From assembly GCA_937925925.1 (NCBI GenBank), contig CALANA010000074.1:1-63347 (forward strand): a stretch of DNA of 63,347 bases, written 5' to 3'. The DNA comes from an uncultured Chloroflexales bacterium. Lineage in GTDB: Bacteria > Chloroflexota > Chloroflexia > Chloroflexales > Chloroflexaceae. Below are positions 17,896 through 25,208 of this stretch, piece by piece (the first letter of the stretch is position 1; every line of letters starts with the position of its first letter). Below the pieces are notes generated by a model. That model was not told the origin of the DNA. It searched no databases and saw only the letters and a program-made list of their open reading frames with translations. The position numbers and the translations under genes were made by a program.

Positions 17896-18426
17896 CTACA
17901 CAGGTTCGTCAACTAAAGCCTGGTCACATATCTGCACAAACCCGCAGCCAGCACAACGTTGGGGTATCTGGTGGCTCCGGTCACAGTCGGCAGCATACAG
18001 ATAGCTTCGCATGGTGTTGAGGGTGGAAAGCAATGTGGCGCGGGCGGTAGGTGTATAGGGGATGCGGAACGTGGTATCAGCGTAGCGCAACAGCCCATAT
18101 GGTGGTGCCTGGCCCATCGTTTCTTCAATCAGCACGCAGTAGGCCACCAGTTGCAGCAGATCAGACTCGTATGGGTGGGGCGCATGCCGTCCAGGTTTGA
18201 CCTCAACTGGCACATAACGTCCAGCTACAACGAGTAGATAATCGGGTTTACCAGTCAGGGCATAGCGGGAGGCAAAGAGCGGGCGTTGTGCAGGTTGCCA
18301 GCCTGCCTCTTCCATATCACTGGCAACGATGGGTACCCACGGAATGCCCGTACGTCGCCGTAGACGTAGCGCAATCCATATCAAGAGGAGGGACAGAAGA
18401 AAGAGCGTTAATGCAACAATAACCAT
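17896..18426 (-). CDS. Membrane-anchored Cas4/Dna2-like PD-(D/E)XK nuclease, C-terminal part
   Basis: A 176-aa protein: N-terminal transmembrane helix (2-22), then the catalytic half of a Cas4/Dna2-like nuclease fold. LTGKPDYLLVVAGRYVPVEVKPG supplies the Asp and the E-x-K (VEVK) of the PD-(D/E)XK site. SDLLQLVAYCVLIEE is the usual QxxxY helix, and the final RCAGCGFVQICDQ gives three of the four cysteines that hold a [4Fe-4S] cluster in Cas4. The fourth (N-terminal) cysteine is encoded by the overlapping upstream gene. No CRISPR or Cas1/Cas2 is nearby, so a CRISPR role is unlikely. Together the two products would form one membrane-bound Fe-S nuclease. Confidence 0.78.
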   Translation of the reverse strand: MVIVALTLFLLSLLLIWIALRLRRRTGIPWVPIVASDMEEAGWQPAQRPLFASRYALTGKPDYLLVVAGRYVPVEVKPGRHAPHPYESDLLQLVAYCVLIEETMGQAPPYGLLRYADTTFRIPYTPTARATLLSTLNTMRSYLYAADCDRSHQIPQRCAGCGFVQICDQALVDEPV

Positions 18427-18650
18427 AGGAGGATGATCGCGGCCACGCAGAGCATCAGCGCCAGCCGTAGCAACAGCTTACTGAATTGAACTGATCGTCC
18501 ATGATGCGTGTGCAAAACCACGCCCTGTTGACGTTGCTCACAACCAGCAGGCTGGCAACCTTGCACCCGCCGCAGCCACCATGCGCGGGCGCAATAGGTA
18601 AACTCAGCCACCTCGCTGGCACGAATAACTGGAGGCCTAGCCACCGCCAA
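18408..18650 (-). CDS. Cas4-like nuclease N-terminal part with C-terminal membrane helix
   Basis: An 80-aa product. IRASEVAEFTYCARAWWLRR matches the N-terminal Cas4/Dna2 segment carrying the first Fe-S cysteine, and GVVLHTHHGR matches the following G-x-x-H motif. A hydrophobic helix (about 59-79) ends the protein. It overlaps the next gene by 19 bases in another frame, and both overlapping ends encode membrane helices; a -1 frameshift would fuse them. It starts with TTG at 18650 or GTG at 18644, inside the end of rseP. Either two chains pair through a helical hairpin, or this is one gene with a frameshift or programmed slip. Confidence 0.65.
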   Translation of the reverse strand: MAVARPPVIRASEVAEFTYCARAWWLRRVQGCQPAGCEQRQQGVVLHTHHGRSVQFSKLLLRLALMLCVAAIILLWLLLH

Positions 18651-19737
18651 GCACCGGATTACCGCTAATCGCGTTCAGTACATCGCTGACCGTAATCAGC
18701 AACATCAATGCCATCAGGGTTGCGAAACCAATCGCGTGTACCAGTGCTTCTTTTTCGGGGGGTACTTTCTTCCCACCACGAATCCACTCAATGAGCGAGA
18801 ACATGATATGGCTACCATCGAGAGCGGGAATGGGTAGGAGGTTCAGGATAAACAGATTCAGGCTCAACACGGCTGTCCAGTTCCAGAAGCCGGGTAGTCC
18901 ACCCTGATCAATCACCTCACCTGTAGCGCGAGCAATTCCAAGCGGGCCAGCCACGCCACCAGCAGGCGCTTCATTCAAACCAAATAAGCCACCCAGCAAC
19001 GCCCCAAAACCTTGCAACATACGCATCAGGATCTCACCAGTGTAGGTAACGGCAGCTACACTGGCGCGGGGCAAGCCCGCTGGTTCATTCGTGACGATGG
19101 GGCCATAGCTAATCCCCAGCCCAGACTGAAACTGCTGGCCATCGGGGGTTGACCAGGGGCCAGGAATGACAGTGAGGGTCAGTTGCTGACCATCGCGTTC
19201 TACTACTGCCGATAAAGGTTGGCCGGTCTTTGTACGTGTAATCGGCTCGATAATCTCTGGCCCGGTCACTCTCTGTCCATCAAGGCTCACCAGAATATCA
19301 TCGGGTTGAAACCCCGCCGCAGCCGCAGGTGTTTCAGGGAACACGGCATTAATCAGTTGTGTATCAGTCATAACGGGAATGCCCATGCTGATAAAGAGAA
19401 TGGCAAAAATGACTATCGCCAGGAATAAATTCATCAGGGGGCCAGCCACCATCACCGGAATTTTGCGCCAGGGAGATGCGGCTGCCAGGCTGCCTGTGCC
19501 ATACAGGGTATTATCCTCGCCGCCAAACCGTACAAACCCACCGATTGGTAACCAGTTCAGCGTATACTTGACACCATCTCGTTCAAATAGGGTTACAGCC
19601 CGGGGGGGATAGCCGATGCCAAACTCCTCAACGCGTACCCCCATCCAGCGTGCGACCACAAAGTGGCCTAACTCGTGAACAAACACGAGTATTCCCAACA
19701 TTATCAGAAACATAAATATGGTAACCAACATCGTCAT
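18637..19737 (-). CDS. rseP: Site-2 (RIP) zinc metalloprotease, RseP-like
   Basis: A 366-aa intramembrane protease. HELGH (in the first membrane helix, about 21-25) is the zinc motif, a PDZ domain lies in the middle (AAGFQPDDILVSLDGQRV), and LNLLPIPALDGSH near the end supplies the third metal ligand. It cleaves membrane-spanning anti-sigma factors or signal-peptide remnants. The start at 19737 is set by GGGAG upstream and by the family N-terminus; an in-frame extension to 19857 is not supported. It sits in the classic uppS-cdsA-rseP order, and its end overlaps the Cas4-like gene. Confidence 0.93.
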   Translation of the reverse strand: MTMLVTIFMFLIMLGILVFVHELGHFVVARWMGVRVEEFGIGYPPRAVTLFERDGVKYTLNWLPIGGFVRFGGEDNTLYGTGSLAAASPWRKIPVMVAGPLMNLFLAIVIFAILFISMGIPVMTDTQLINAVFPETPAAAAGFQPDDILVSLDGQRVTGPEIIEPITRTKTGQPLSAVVERDGQQLTLTVIPGPWSTPDGQQFQSGLGISYGPIVTNEPAGLPRASVAAVTYTGEILMRMLQGFGALLGGLFGLNEAPAGGVAGPLGIARATGEVIDQGGLPGFWNWTAVLSLNLFILNLLPIPALDGSHIMFSLIEWIRGGKKVPPEKEALVHAIGFATLMALMLLITVSDVLNAISGNPVLGGG

Positions 19738-19873
19738 AGTAAACACTCCCGGTGATGGAAAAAATGGATGCTTGCCAGGACAAAGATCCAAGATAGGGTC
19801 TGGTGGCAAGCGGCACATAGCAGAGAAGCGGGTCAAACACCCGCCTCTTAATCGCATGCTTTAGCAGTGTACC

Positions 19874-20785
19874 CTATTGCCAGAAGGCTGTCAATACAAG
19901 GATCAAATAATAGAGGATGGGAGCGGTAAACAGCAAGCTATCGGCGCGATCAAGAATACCACCGTGACCAGGGATAATCTGGCTGGCATCTTTGACCCCG
20001 ATCTGGCGTTTGATGAACGACTCGGCCAGATCACCGAGCGGCCCGGCAATGCCACCGGCGGCTCCCAGGAGCGTCGCGCCAGCATAGGAAAGCGGCAATC
20101 CAAGCAAGAACACAGACAGCCAGGCCGCAAGGATAGAAGCACAAAAACCACCAGCAGCACCTTCCCAACTCTTATTAGGACTGAGATAGGGTGCCATCTT
20201 GTGCCGCCCCCATGTGCGCCCTACCAGATAGGCTGCGGTATCTTGAAACCAGGTAATTGCCAGTACCAGATAGACCCAGGCAGCACCGGTCGGAATAGCC
20301 AGTGACGCTAATAGACCAGCATCAAGCGCAGGTGTGGTCAGGCCACGCAGCAAAATATAGTGACTGAAGAGCCAGCCAATATAACATGCTCCGGCAAACG
20401 TGAGTGCCCAACTGATCAGACTTCCGGTGCGATCACGAGGGGGCAACTCGGCGATCAAGGCCAGTAAAATACTGAGCGTTAAGGCCAGGCCGGTGAGATC
20501 AAAAGGGGCCAGTTCCCGCAACGCCGCCGCCGCGCAGAGCAATAAACCCGTTGTAATCCCGACAATACGGCGCGGACGGTAATTTGCCTGGCGTAAAACG
20601 GCCATATACTCGATCAAACAGATCACAATCGCTGTCGCGATCAAGAATGTAACCGGCCAGACACCCCAGTAGACCACACCGACAATCAATACCAGGAGGA
20701 TCAGCGCACTGGTGACTCGCTTTGAAAGCGAACTAGTTCGGCTGGTTGATACCGCCAAATCGGCGTTCACGCCTTCCATAATCAT
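19874..20785 (-). CDS. cdsA: Phosphatidate cytidylyltransferase (CdsA)
   Basis: A 303-aa membrane enzyme making CDP-diacylglycerol from phosphatidate and CTP. Eight or so membrane helices are visible, and the C-terminal CDP-diglyceride synthase signature is complete (ESFIKRQIGVKDASQIIPGHGG then ILDRADS). The start is uncertain: ATG at 20785 would overlap uppS by 53 bases; ATG at 20779 or GTG at 20770 are alternatives, the last having GGAAGG close by. The gene stands between uppS and rseP as in many bacteria. Confidence 0.92.
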   Translation of the reverse strand: MIMEGVNADLAVSTSRTSSLSKRVTSALILLVLIVGVVYWGVWPVTFLIATAIVICLIEYMAVLRQANYRPRRIVGITTGLLLCAAAALRELAPFDLTGLALTLSILLALIAELPPRDRTGSLISWALTFAGACYIGWLFSHYILLRGLTTPALDAGLLASLAIPTGAAWVYLVLAITWFQDTAAYLVGRTWGRHKMAPYLSPNKSWEGAAGGFCASILAAWLSVFLLGLPLSYAGATLLGAAGGIAGPLGDLAESFIKRQIGVKDASQIIPGHGGILDRADSLLFTAPILYYLILVLTAFWQ

Positions 20786-21458
20786 CTATTGCCTGGCGAA
20801 AATGCTCCGCCTTAAAATCCGGCCACAACACGGGTGTAGCCCAATATTCGCTATATGCGGCTTGCCAGATCAGGAAGTTTGACAATCGCCATTCACCACT
20901 GGTACGAATCACCAGATCGGGATCAGGCAACCCACCTGTCGAGAGGTTGGCCGAAATCAGTTGTTCGTCAATCGCATCAGCCGGCATACCCTGGGCTATC
21001 AGTTTACGAACGGCGTTGACAATATCGGTACGGCCACCATAGTTAAACGCAATGGACAGCGTGAGCCGATCATTATGATGGGTGAGATCAATCGCATAGC
21101 GCACTTTATGGCAGAGGTTCTCGCTGATCCCCTCCAGACTGCCAAGATGCCGAAGGTGTACGCCTTGCTCATGCAACGACTGCGTCTCACGATCAATAAA
21201 CTCCCCAAGAATATCCATTAACCCCTGGATTTCGACTGAAGGGCGACTCCAGTTCTCGGTAGAAAAAGCATACAGTGTAAGACAGGGAATTGCAAGCTCA
21301 ATGCATGCGGTTACAATTGATCGAATATTCTCAGTACCAGCACGATGACCAGCCAGGCGCGGTAAGCCACGCTGACGCGCCCAACGACCATTGCCGTCCA
21401 TAATGACTGCAACGTGTTCGGGGGTACGTTGACCGCTGGATGCGCCTTGCGTTCTCAT
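20733..21458 (-). CDS. uppS: Isoprenyl (undecaprenyl) diphosphate synthase (UppS)
   Basis: A 241-aa cis-prenyltransferase that extends farnesyl diphosphate to the lipid carrier for wall synthesis. VAVIMDGNGRWARQRGLPRL (17-36) holds the catalytic Asp and the phosphate-binding Gly-Asn-Gly-Arg. Later motifs ALYAFSTENWSRP (as LTLYAFSTENW), FNYGGRTDIVNA and DPDLVIRTSGEWRLSNFLIWQ are all intact. AGAGAGGG precedes the ATG. Confidence 0.95.
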   Translation of the reverse strand: MRTQGASSGQRTPEHVAVIMDGNGRWARQRGLPRLAGHRAGTENIRSIVTACIELAIPCLTLYAFSTENWSRPSVEIQGLMDILGEFIDRETQSLHEQGVHLRHLGSLEGISENLCHKVRYAIDLTHHNDRLTLSIAFNYGGRTDIVNAVRKLIAQGMPADAIDEQLISANLSTGGLPDPDLVIRTSGEWRLSNFLIWQAAYSEYWATPVLWPDFKAEHFRQAIDDYGRRERRFGGINQPN

Positions 21459-21530
21459 TGTCTACCCTCTCTTAGTACAAACCCGATGTGCTGTTCGCGC
21501 TCTATCTCACAAATGGGTAGCAGATTCTGG

Positions 21531-22088
21531 TTATACTTCCAGTACCTCGGCTTCTTTATCAGCACCAATCCGATCCAATTCTTTGCCATACCGTTCAGTC
21601 AACTCTTGCAATCGATCCTGCGCTCGATGCAACTCATCCTCGGTGATCATTTTCTCATGCTCCATGTCACGCAGATCGTTAATAGCATCGCGACGATGAT
21701 TACGGATCGAGATTTTGACCTCTTCAACGCGTGCCCGCACCAGTTTCACCAGTTCTCGGCGGCGTTCCTCGGTCAATGGTGGCAAATTCAGGCGAATCAA
21801 TCGCCCATCATTGTTGGGATTAAGCCCCAGGTCTGAGTTTTGAATCGCCTTCTCGATGGCCCGCAAGGTCGTGGTATCGTAGGGCTGAATAATAATCATG
21901 CGAGCTTCTGGAATGCTAATACCGGCCAGTTGATTCAAAGGCATGGTTGTATCATAGGCTTCAACAGGCAGATAGTCAACCAGGCCCGTGGATGCGCGCC
22001 CGGTACGTATCGTTGCCAGATGATGTTGAAGCGCCTCAACTGCCTTCTTCATGTGGCCTTCAGTCTCCTGAATAACATCGTTTACCAT
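21531..22088 (-). CDS. frr: Ribosome recycling factor
   Basis: A 185-aa protein of normal length that, with EF-G, splits the post-termination ribosome. The three-helix bundle motifs are present ([20 protein letters not shown] at 21-40; the helical [20 protein letters not shown] region). The ATG overlaps the pyrH stop by one base (TAATG at 22090-22086) and follows GGGAGGAAG. Confidence 0.96.
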   Translation of the reverse strand: MVNDVIQETEGHMKKAVEALQHHLATIRTGRASTGLVDYLPVEAYDTTMPLNQLAGISIPEARMIIIQPYDTTTLRAIEKAIQNSDLGLNPNNDGRLIRLNLPPLTEERRRELVKLVRARVEEVKISIRNHRRDAINDLRDMEHEKMITEDELHRAQDRLQELTERYGKELDRIGADKEAEVLEV

Positions 22089-22819
22089 TAGCTTCCTCCC
22101 GCGTTGCTTACCAACGTCCCCACATGGTCGCCCATCACAATACGCTCAATTGTCCCACTGGCTTGCGCATTAAACACAATAATGGGAATATCATTATCCA
22201 TACAGAAGGTAAGCGCCGTACTATCCATCACGGTTAGACCGCGACTCAACGCATCCATATAAGTTAGATGTTCAAAGCGAGTAGCGGAAGGATCTTTGCG
22301 TGGATCAGCACTATACACACCATCTACCCCATTCTTCGCCATCAGAATGACTTCCGCATGGATTTCTGCCGCACGTAATGCCGCCGCAGAGTCAGTCGTA
22401 AAATAGGGATTACCCGTGCCACCTGCGAGAATAATAACCCGTCCCTTCTCCATGTGGCGTGTCGCCCGACGGCGGATGTAGGGTTCGGCCACCTCATCCA
22501 TCTTGATCGCCGTCATGGCCCGGGTATGAATCCCCTGTCGTTCCAGTGCATCCTGAAGCGCCAGCGCGTTAATAATCGTTGCCAACATACCCATATAGTG
22601 CGACTGAGCCGCATCCATACCGAGTTTAATTGCCCGGTGCCCGCGCCAGATATTACCGCCACCGATCACCACCGCAACTTCAACCTGATGCTTTACGACG
22701 CAGCCAATTTCCCTGGCCAGGAAATCCAGCATGTCATAGTCGAGGCATTCGCCCTGAACACCATACAATGACTCGCCACTCAGTTTGATCAACACCCGGT
22801 GGTATTTTGGTTGTTCCAT
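22088..22819 (-). CDS. pyrH: UMP kinase (PyrH)
   Basis: A 243-aa amino-acid-kinase-fold enzyme converting UMP to UDP. It shows [14 protein letters not shown] at the start, [13 protein letters not shown] for nucleotide binding, and the C-terminal ATP region with [19 protein letters not shown]. It stands between tsf and frr in the conserved translation/UMP kinase/recycling order and couples to frr by a one-base overlap. Confidence 0.96.
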   Translation of the reverse strand: MEQPKYHRVLIKLSGESLYGVQGECLDYDMLDFLAREIGCVVKHQVEVAVVIGGGNIWRGHRAIKLGMDAAQSHYMGMLATIINALALQDALERQGIHTRAMTAIKMDEVAEPYIRRRATRHMEKGRVIILAGGTGNPYFTTDSAAALRAAEIHAEVILMAKNGVDGVYSADPRKDPSATRFEHLTYMDALSRGLTVMDSTALTFCMDNDIPIIVFNAQASGTIERIVMGDHVGTLVSNAGGS

Positions 22820-22836
22820 AGTATGATGGTTACCGG

Positions 22837-23364
22837 TTAGTTCCCAACTTCATAGCGTGCGAAACGACGCACCACAATATTTTCGCCAAGTTTGGCAATA
22901 CCTTCTTTGATCTTATCCTGAATAGTAACCGTTGCATCTTTCACAAAAGGTTGGGCCAACAGCACATGCTCCTCATAGAATTTCTCGGGTGGCATCCCAC
23001 TGGCTGCAATATCATCGGCGGGCACATCCTCAGGGTTTACATAGAGCGGGTTGGTTGCCGCAACATGCAACGCCAGTTCGCGTGAGAGGGCAATAAAGTC
23101 ATCGGTACGTGCCACAAAATCCGTCTCGCAATTAACTTCAACAATCGTCACCAGTTTTGAGCCAGGATGTTCATAAATTGCAATTCGACCTTCACGTGCC
23201 TCACGGCTCTGCTTTTTACCAGCGTCCGCAATGCCTTTCTCGCGTAAAATATCGATCGCCTGATCTATATTGCCATCGGTTTTCAGGAGCGTATCGCGGC
23301 ATTCTTTAATACCCGCCCCGGTGCGCTCGCGTAATTCTTTTACTAGCTCGGTTGTTACCGCCAC
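22837..23364 (-). CDS. tsf: Elongation factor Ts, short form
   Basis: A 175-aa nucleotide exchange factor for EF-Tu. The N-terminal UBA-like domain (VKELRERTGAGIKECRDTL) and the TDFVAR motif (CETDFVARTDDF) are present. It is shorter than the E. coli protein (about 280 aa), as in Thermus and other lineages with a single exchange subdomain. GTG at 23364 is the start: AAGGAG lies eight bases before it, while an in-frame ATG 81 bases upstream lacks such a site. Confidence 0.95.
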   Translation of the reverse strand: MAVTTELVKELRERTGAGIKECRDTLLKTDGNIDQAIDILREKGIADAGKKQSREAREGRIAIYEHPGSKLVTIVEVNCETDFVARTDDFIALSRELALHVAATNPLYVNPEDVPADDIAASGMPPEKFYEEHVLLAQPFVKDATVTIQDKIKEGIAKLGENIVVRRFARYEVGN

Positions 23365-23663
23365 TGTTTCACTCCTTATAGCCTTACCATAGGTTCCATG
23401 ATAGATACTGCTCAACGCAGACGGAACAGTCCTGATTGTGGTCACACGAATGCGCCTGCACGCCTATATCAGACAGCAGACCAGGCCTGGACAGATGCGC
23501 TTGTACCTGCCAGATGTTGTCATTTCTATCATCCCTGTTGGATTATGTGCATGAATCGCGCCAGGAAAACCAGCAACAAGGGTACACAGGCCTCTTGTGA
23601 GTATAGCGAACAGGGTGCTACCAGGCGCGGACTGCATAGCACCTGACGGCAACCTTGTGACGG
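23365..23663. other. 299-base gap between rpsB and tsf
   Basis: No gene with coding character. Read on the minus strand there is a TATACT hexamer (about 23600), possibly an internal promoter for tsf and the downstream genes. No hairpin with a U-run was found. Confidence 0.4.
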
Positions 23664-24422
23664 CTATGCGGTATCGACCGTCTCGAACTCAGCCGAGTCG
23701 GTTTGTCCCGTTTCACGCCGATGCAACCCTTCAATCGCCGCGTCTGCCATTTTACTGGTCATTAAGCGGATACCTCGGATCGCGTCATCGTTGCAAGGAA
23801 TAATATAATCGATCACATCCGGGTCACAATTCGTATCGACCATTGCCACAACGGGAATACCGATCTTGCGCGCCTCGCGGACTGCCAGTTCTTCTTTGTG
23901 CGGATCGACCACAAAGAGCGCTCCTGGCAAGCGCTCCATGGTTTTCAACCCGATAAACACCCGGTTTAGCTTATTAATCTCATTCTCAAGTTTGAGTGCC
24001 TCAGCCTTGGTCAAGCGTGCAAAATCACCCCGATCACGTTGGGCTTCCAGGTCGGCCAGGTAGCGTAGCCGCTTGCGAATCGTGACAAAGTTGGTTAATG
24101 TGCCACCCAGCCAGCGTTGCGTGATATACAACTGGTTGGACCGGGTCGCTTCTTCGGCAATGGCTTCCTGCGCCTGTTTCTTGGTACCCACAAAGAGGAT
24201 TTTTTGTCCACTGGCCACGGTGTCGGCAATGAAGTAATAGGCGTCGGTCACACCCTTGACGGTCTTCTGTAAGTCAATGATGTGAATGCCATTGCGGGCG
24301 GTAAAAATAAACCGGCCCATTTTCGGGTTCCACCGCCGCGTCTGATGTCCAAAGTGCGCTCCCGACTCAAGTAAGACTTTAATTGAGACAATGCGTGAGG
24401 GACGCGTTCCTGCCTGCGTCAT
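23664..24422 (-). CDS. rpsB: 30S ribosomal protein S2
   Basis: A 252-aa protein with the S2 signatures [19 protein letters not shown] near the start and the [19 protein letters not shown] and [14 protein letters not shown] segments. It binds 16S rRNA and S1 in the small subunit. The ATG follows AAGGAG. It begins the minus-strand series rpsB-tsf-pyrH-frr-uppS-cdsA-rseP. Confidence 0.97.
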   Translation of the reverse strand: MTQAGTRPSRIVSIKVLLESGAHFGHQTRRWNPKMGRFIFTARNGIHIIDLQKTVKGVTDAYYFIADTVASGQKILFVGTKKQAQEAIAEEATRSNQLYITQRWLGGTLTNFVTIRKRLRYLADLEAQRDRGDFARLTKAEALKLENEINKLNRVFIGLKTMERLPGALFVVDPHKEELAVREARKIGIPVVAMVDTNCDPDVIDYIIPCNDDAIRGIRLMTSKMADAAIEGLHRRETGQTDSAEFETVDTA

Positions 24423-24565
24423 GCGTTTTGCTTTACTCCTTATACTTTTAGCTCTTTATGCTCCGCCATTCCCGTCATTTTACGCCCAGACCAATAGAAC
24501 CCATTGGCAGGATTGGCCGTAATCAGAGAATGTGTGTATTTGGCGCGGAATATGCACCGCCGATT

Positions 24566-24594
24566 AGTATAGCACACAACATGATTGGCGGCAA
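24566..24594 (-). promoter_or_regulatory. Promoter of rpsB
   Basis: On the minus strand TTGCCG (24594-24589), 17-base spacer, TATACT (24571-24566). It leaves a leader of about 140 bases before rpsB, long enough for the translational feedback common at S2 genes; no known leader motif was identified. Confidence 0.6.
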
Positions 24595-24687
24595 ATAGGA
24601 GGGACATGGGACATGCGGTCGCCATGCTGCCGCATGCCCTATTTGAACGCTTTGTTCAACGTTCATAGGCCGCTTTTCAACTGGGGG

Positions 24688-25077
24688 TCAGGAGGGTTCT
24701 AACACCCGTGGGAGCCAGATATCTAGCACCAGGTAGATGAGCAGGGGCAGCAAGAGCAATAATAGCCCACCCCAGATGGGGGTGAATAGAAAAAAGAGCG
24801 CAGCCGGTGGGAGAATCAAAGCGATAACGATCATAAAGCCAGGGATACTGCCCCAGCCAAGCGCTGGTATTAACAGCAAAAAGGTTAAACCGGCGATGAC
24901 CAGTTCGCTGCAACTAAGTAGATCGCCGGTATTCGTACAACGCGTGAGCATGGTGGGTACTACAATCGCCAGCGGTAGAATATCGAACTCGACGGGAAAG
25001 AGCAATCGTCGGGTCACCAGTATGATCAACCCGATCAGAATGATGCCATATCCCCGCATCAGGCGATTTTCCAGCAT
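24688..25077 (-). CDS. Small integral membrane protein of unknown function
   Basis: A 129-aa protein with about four hydrophobic helices (GYGIILIGLIILV; LPLAIVVPTMLTR; a long middle pair; LLLLLLPLLIYLVLDIWLP) and a short basic N-terminus. No family recognised. It lies between leuS and rpsB on the same strand; the 131-base gap upstream holds octamer-type repeats and the 265-base gap downstream holds the rpsB promoter, so it may be transcribed separately. Confidence 0.7.
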   Translation of the reverse strand: MLENRLMRGYGIILIGLIILVTRRLLFPVEFDILPLAIVVPTMLTRCTNTGDLLSCSELVIAGLTFLLLIPALGWGSIPGFMIVIALILPPAALFFLFTPIWGGLLLLLLPLLIYLVLDIWLPRVLEPS

Positions 25078-25084
25078 ATCATCA

Positions 25085-25200
25085 AGTCCTTATAGCACGT
25101 TGGGACGTTGATATATGGCCCGTTGGAGCGTTTCGACTGGAACGCCACTGCTGTCAGGGTTCCAGTCCGTTGGGTACGAAGCCATGTCAATATTCAACGC
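25085..25200. repeat. Degenerate CGTTGG-type octamer array
   Basis: Units such as CGTTGGGA, CGTTGATA, CGTTGGAG and CGTTTCGA recur in steps of about eight bases between leuS and the small membrane protein. Same dispersed family as at 62180-62211. Confidence 0.5.
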
Positions 25201-25208
25201 TTAACATG

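Noticed and set aside
17896-18650. Possible CRISPR-Cas locus because of Cas4-like proteins
   Set aside because: No repeat-spacer array and no Cas1, Cas2 or effector genes; the nuclease is membrane-anchored and in a housekeeping operon.
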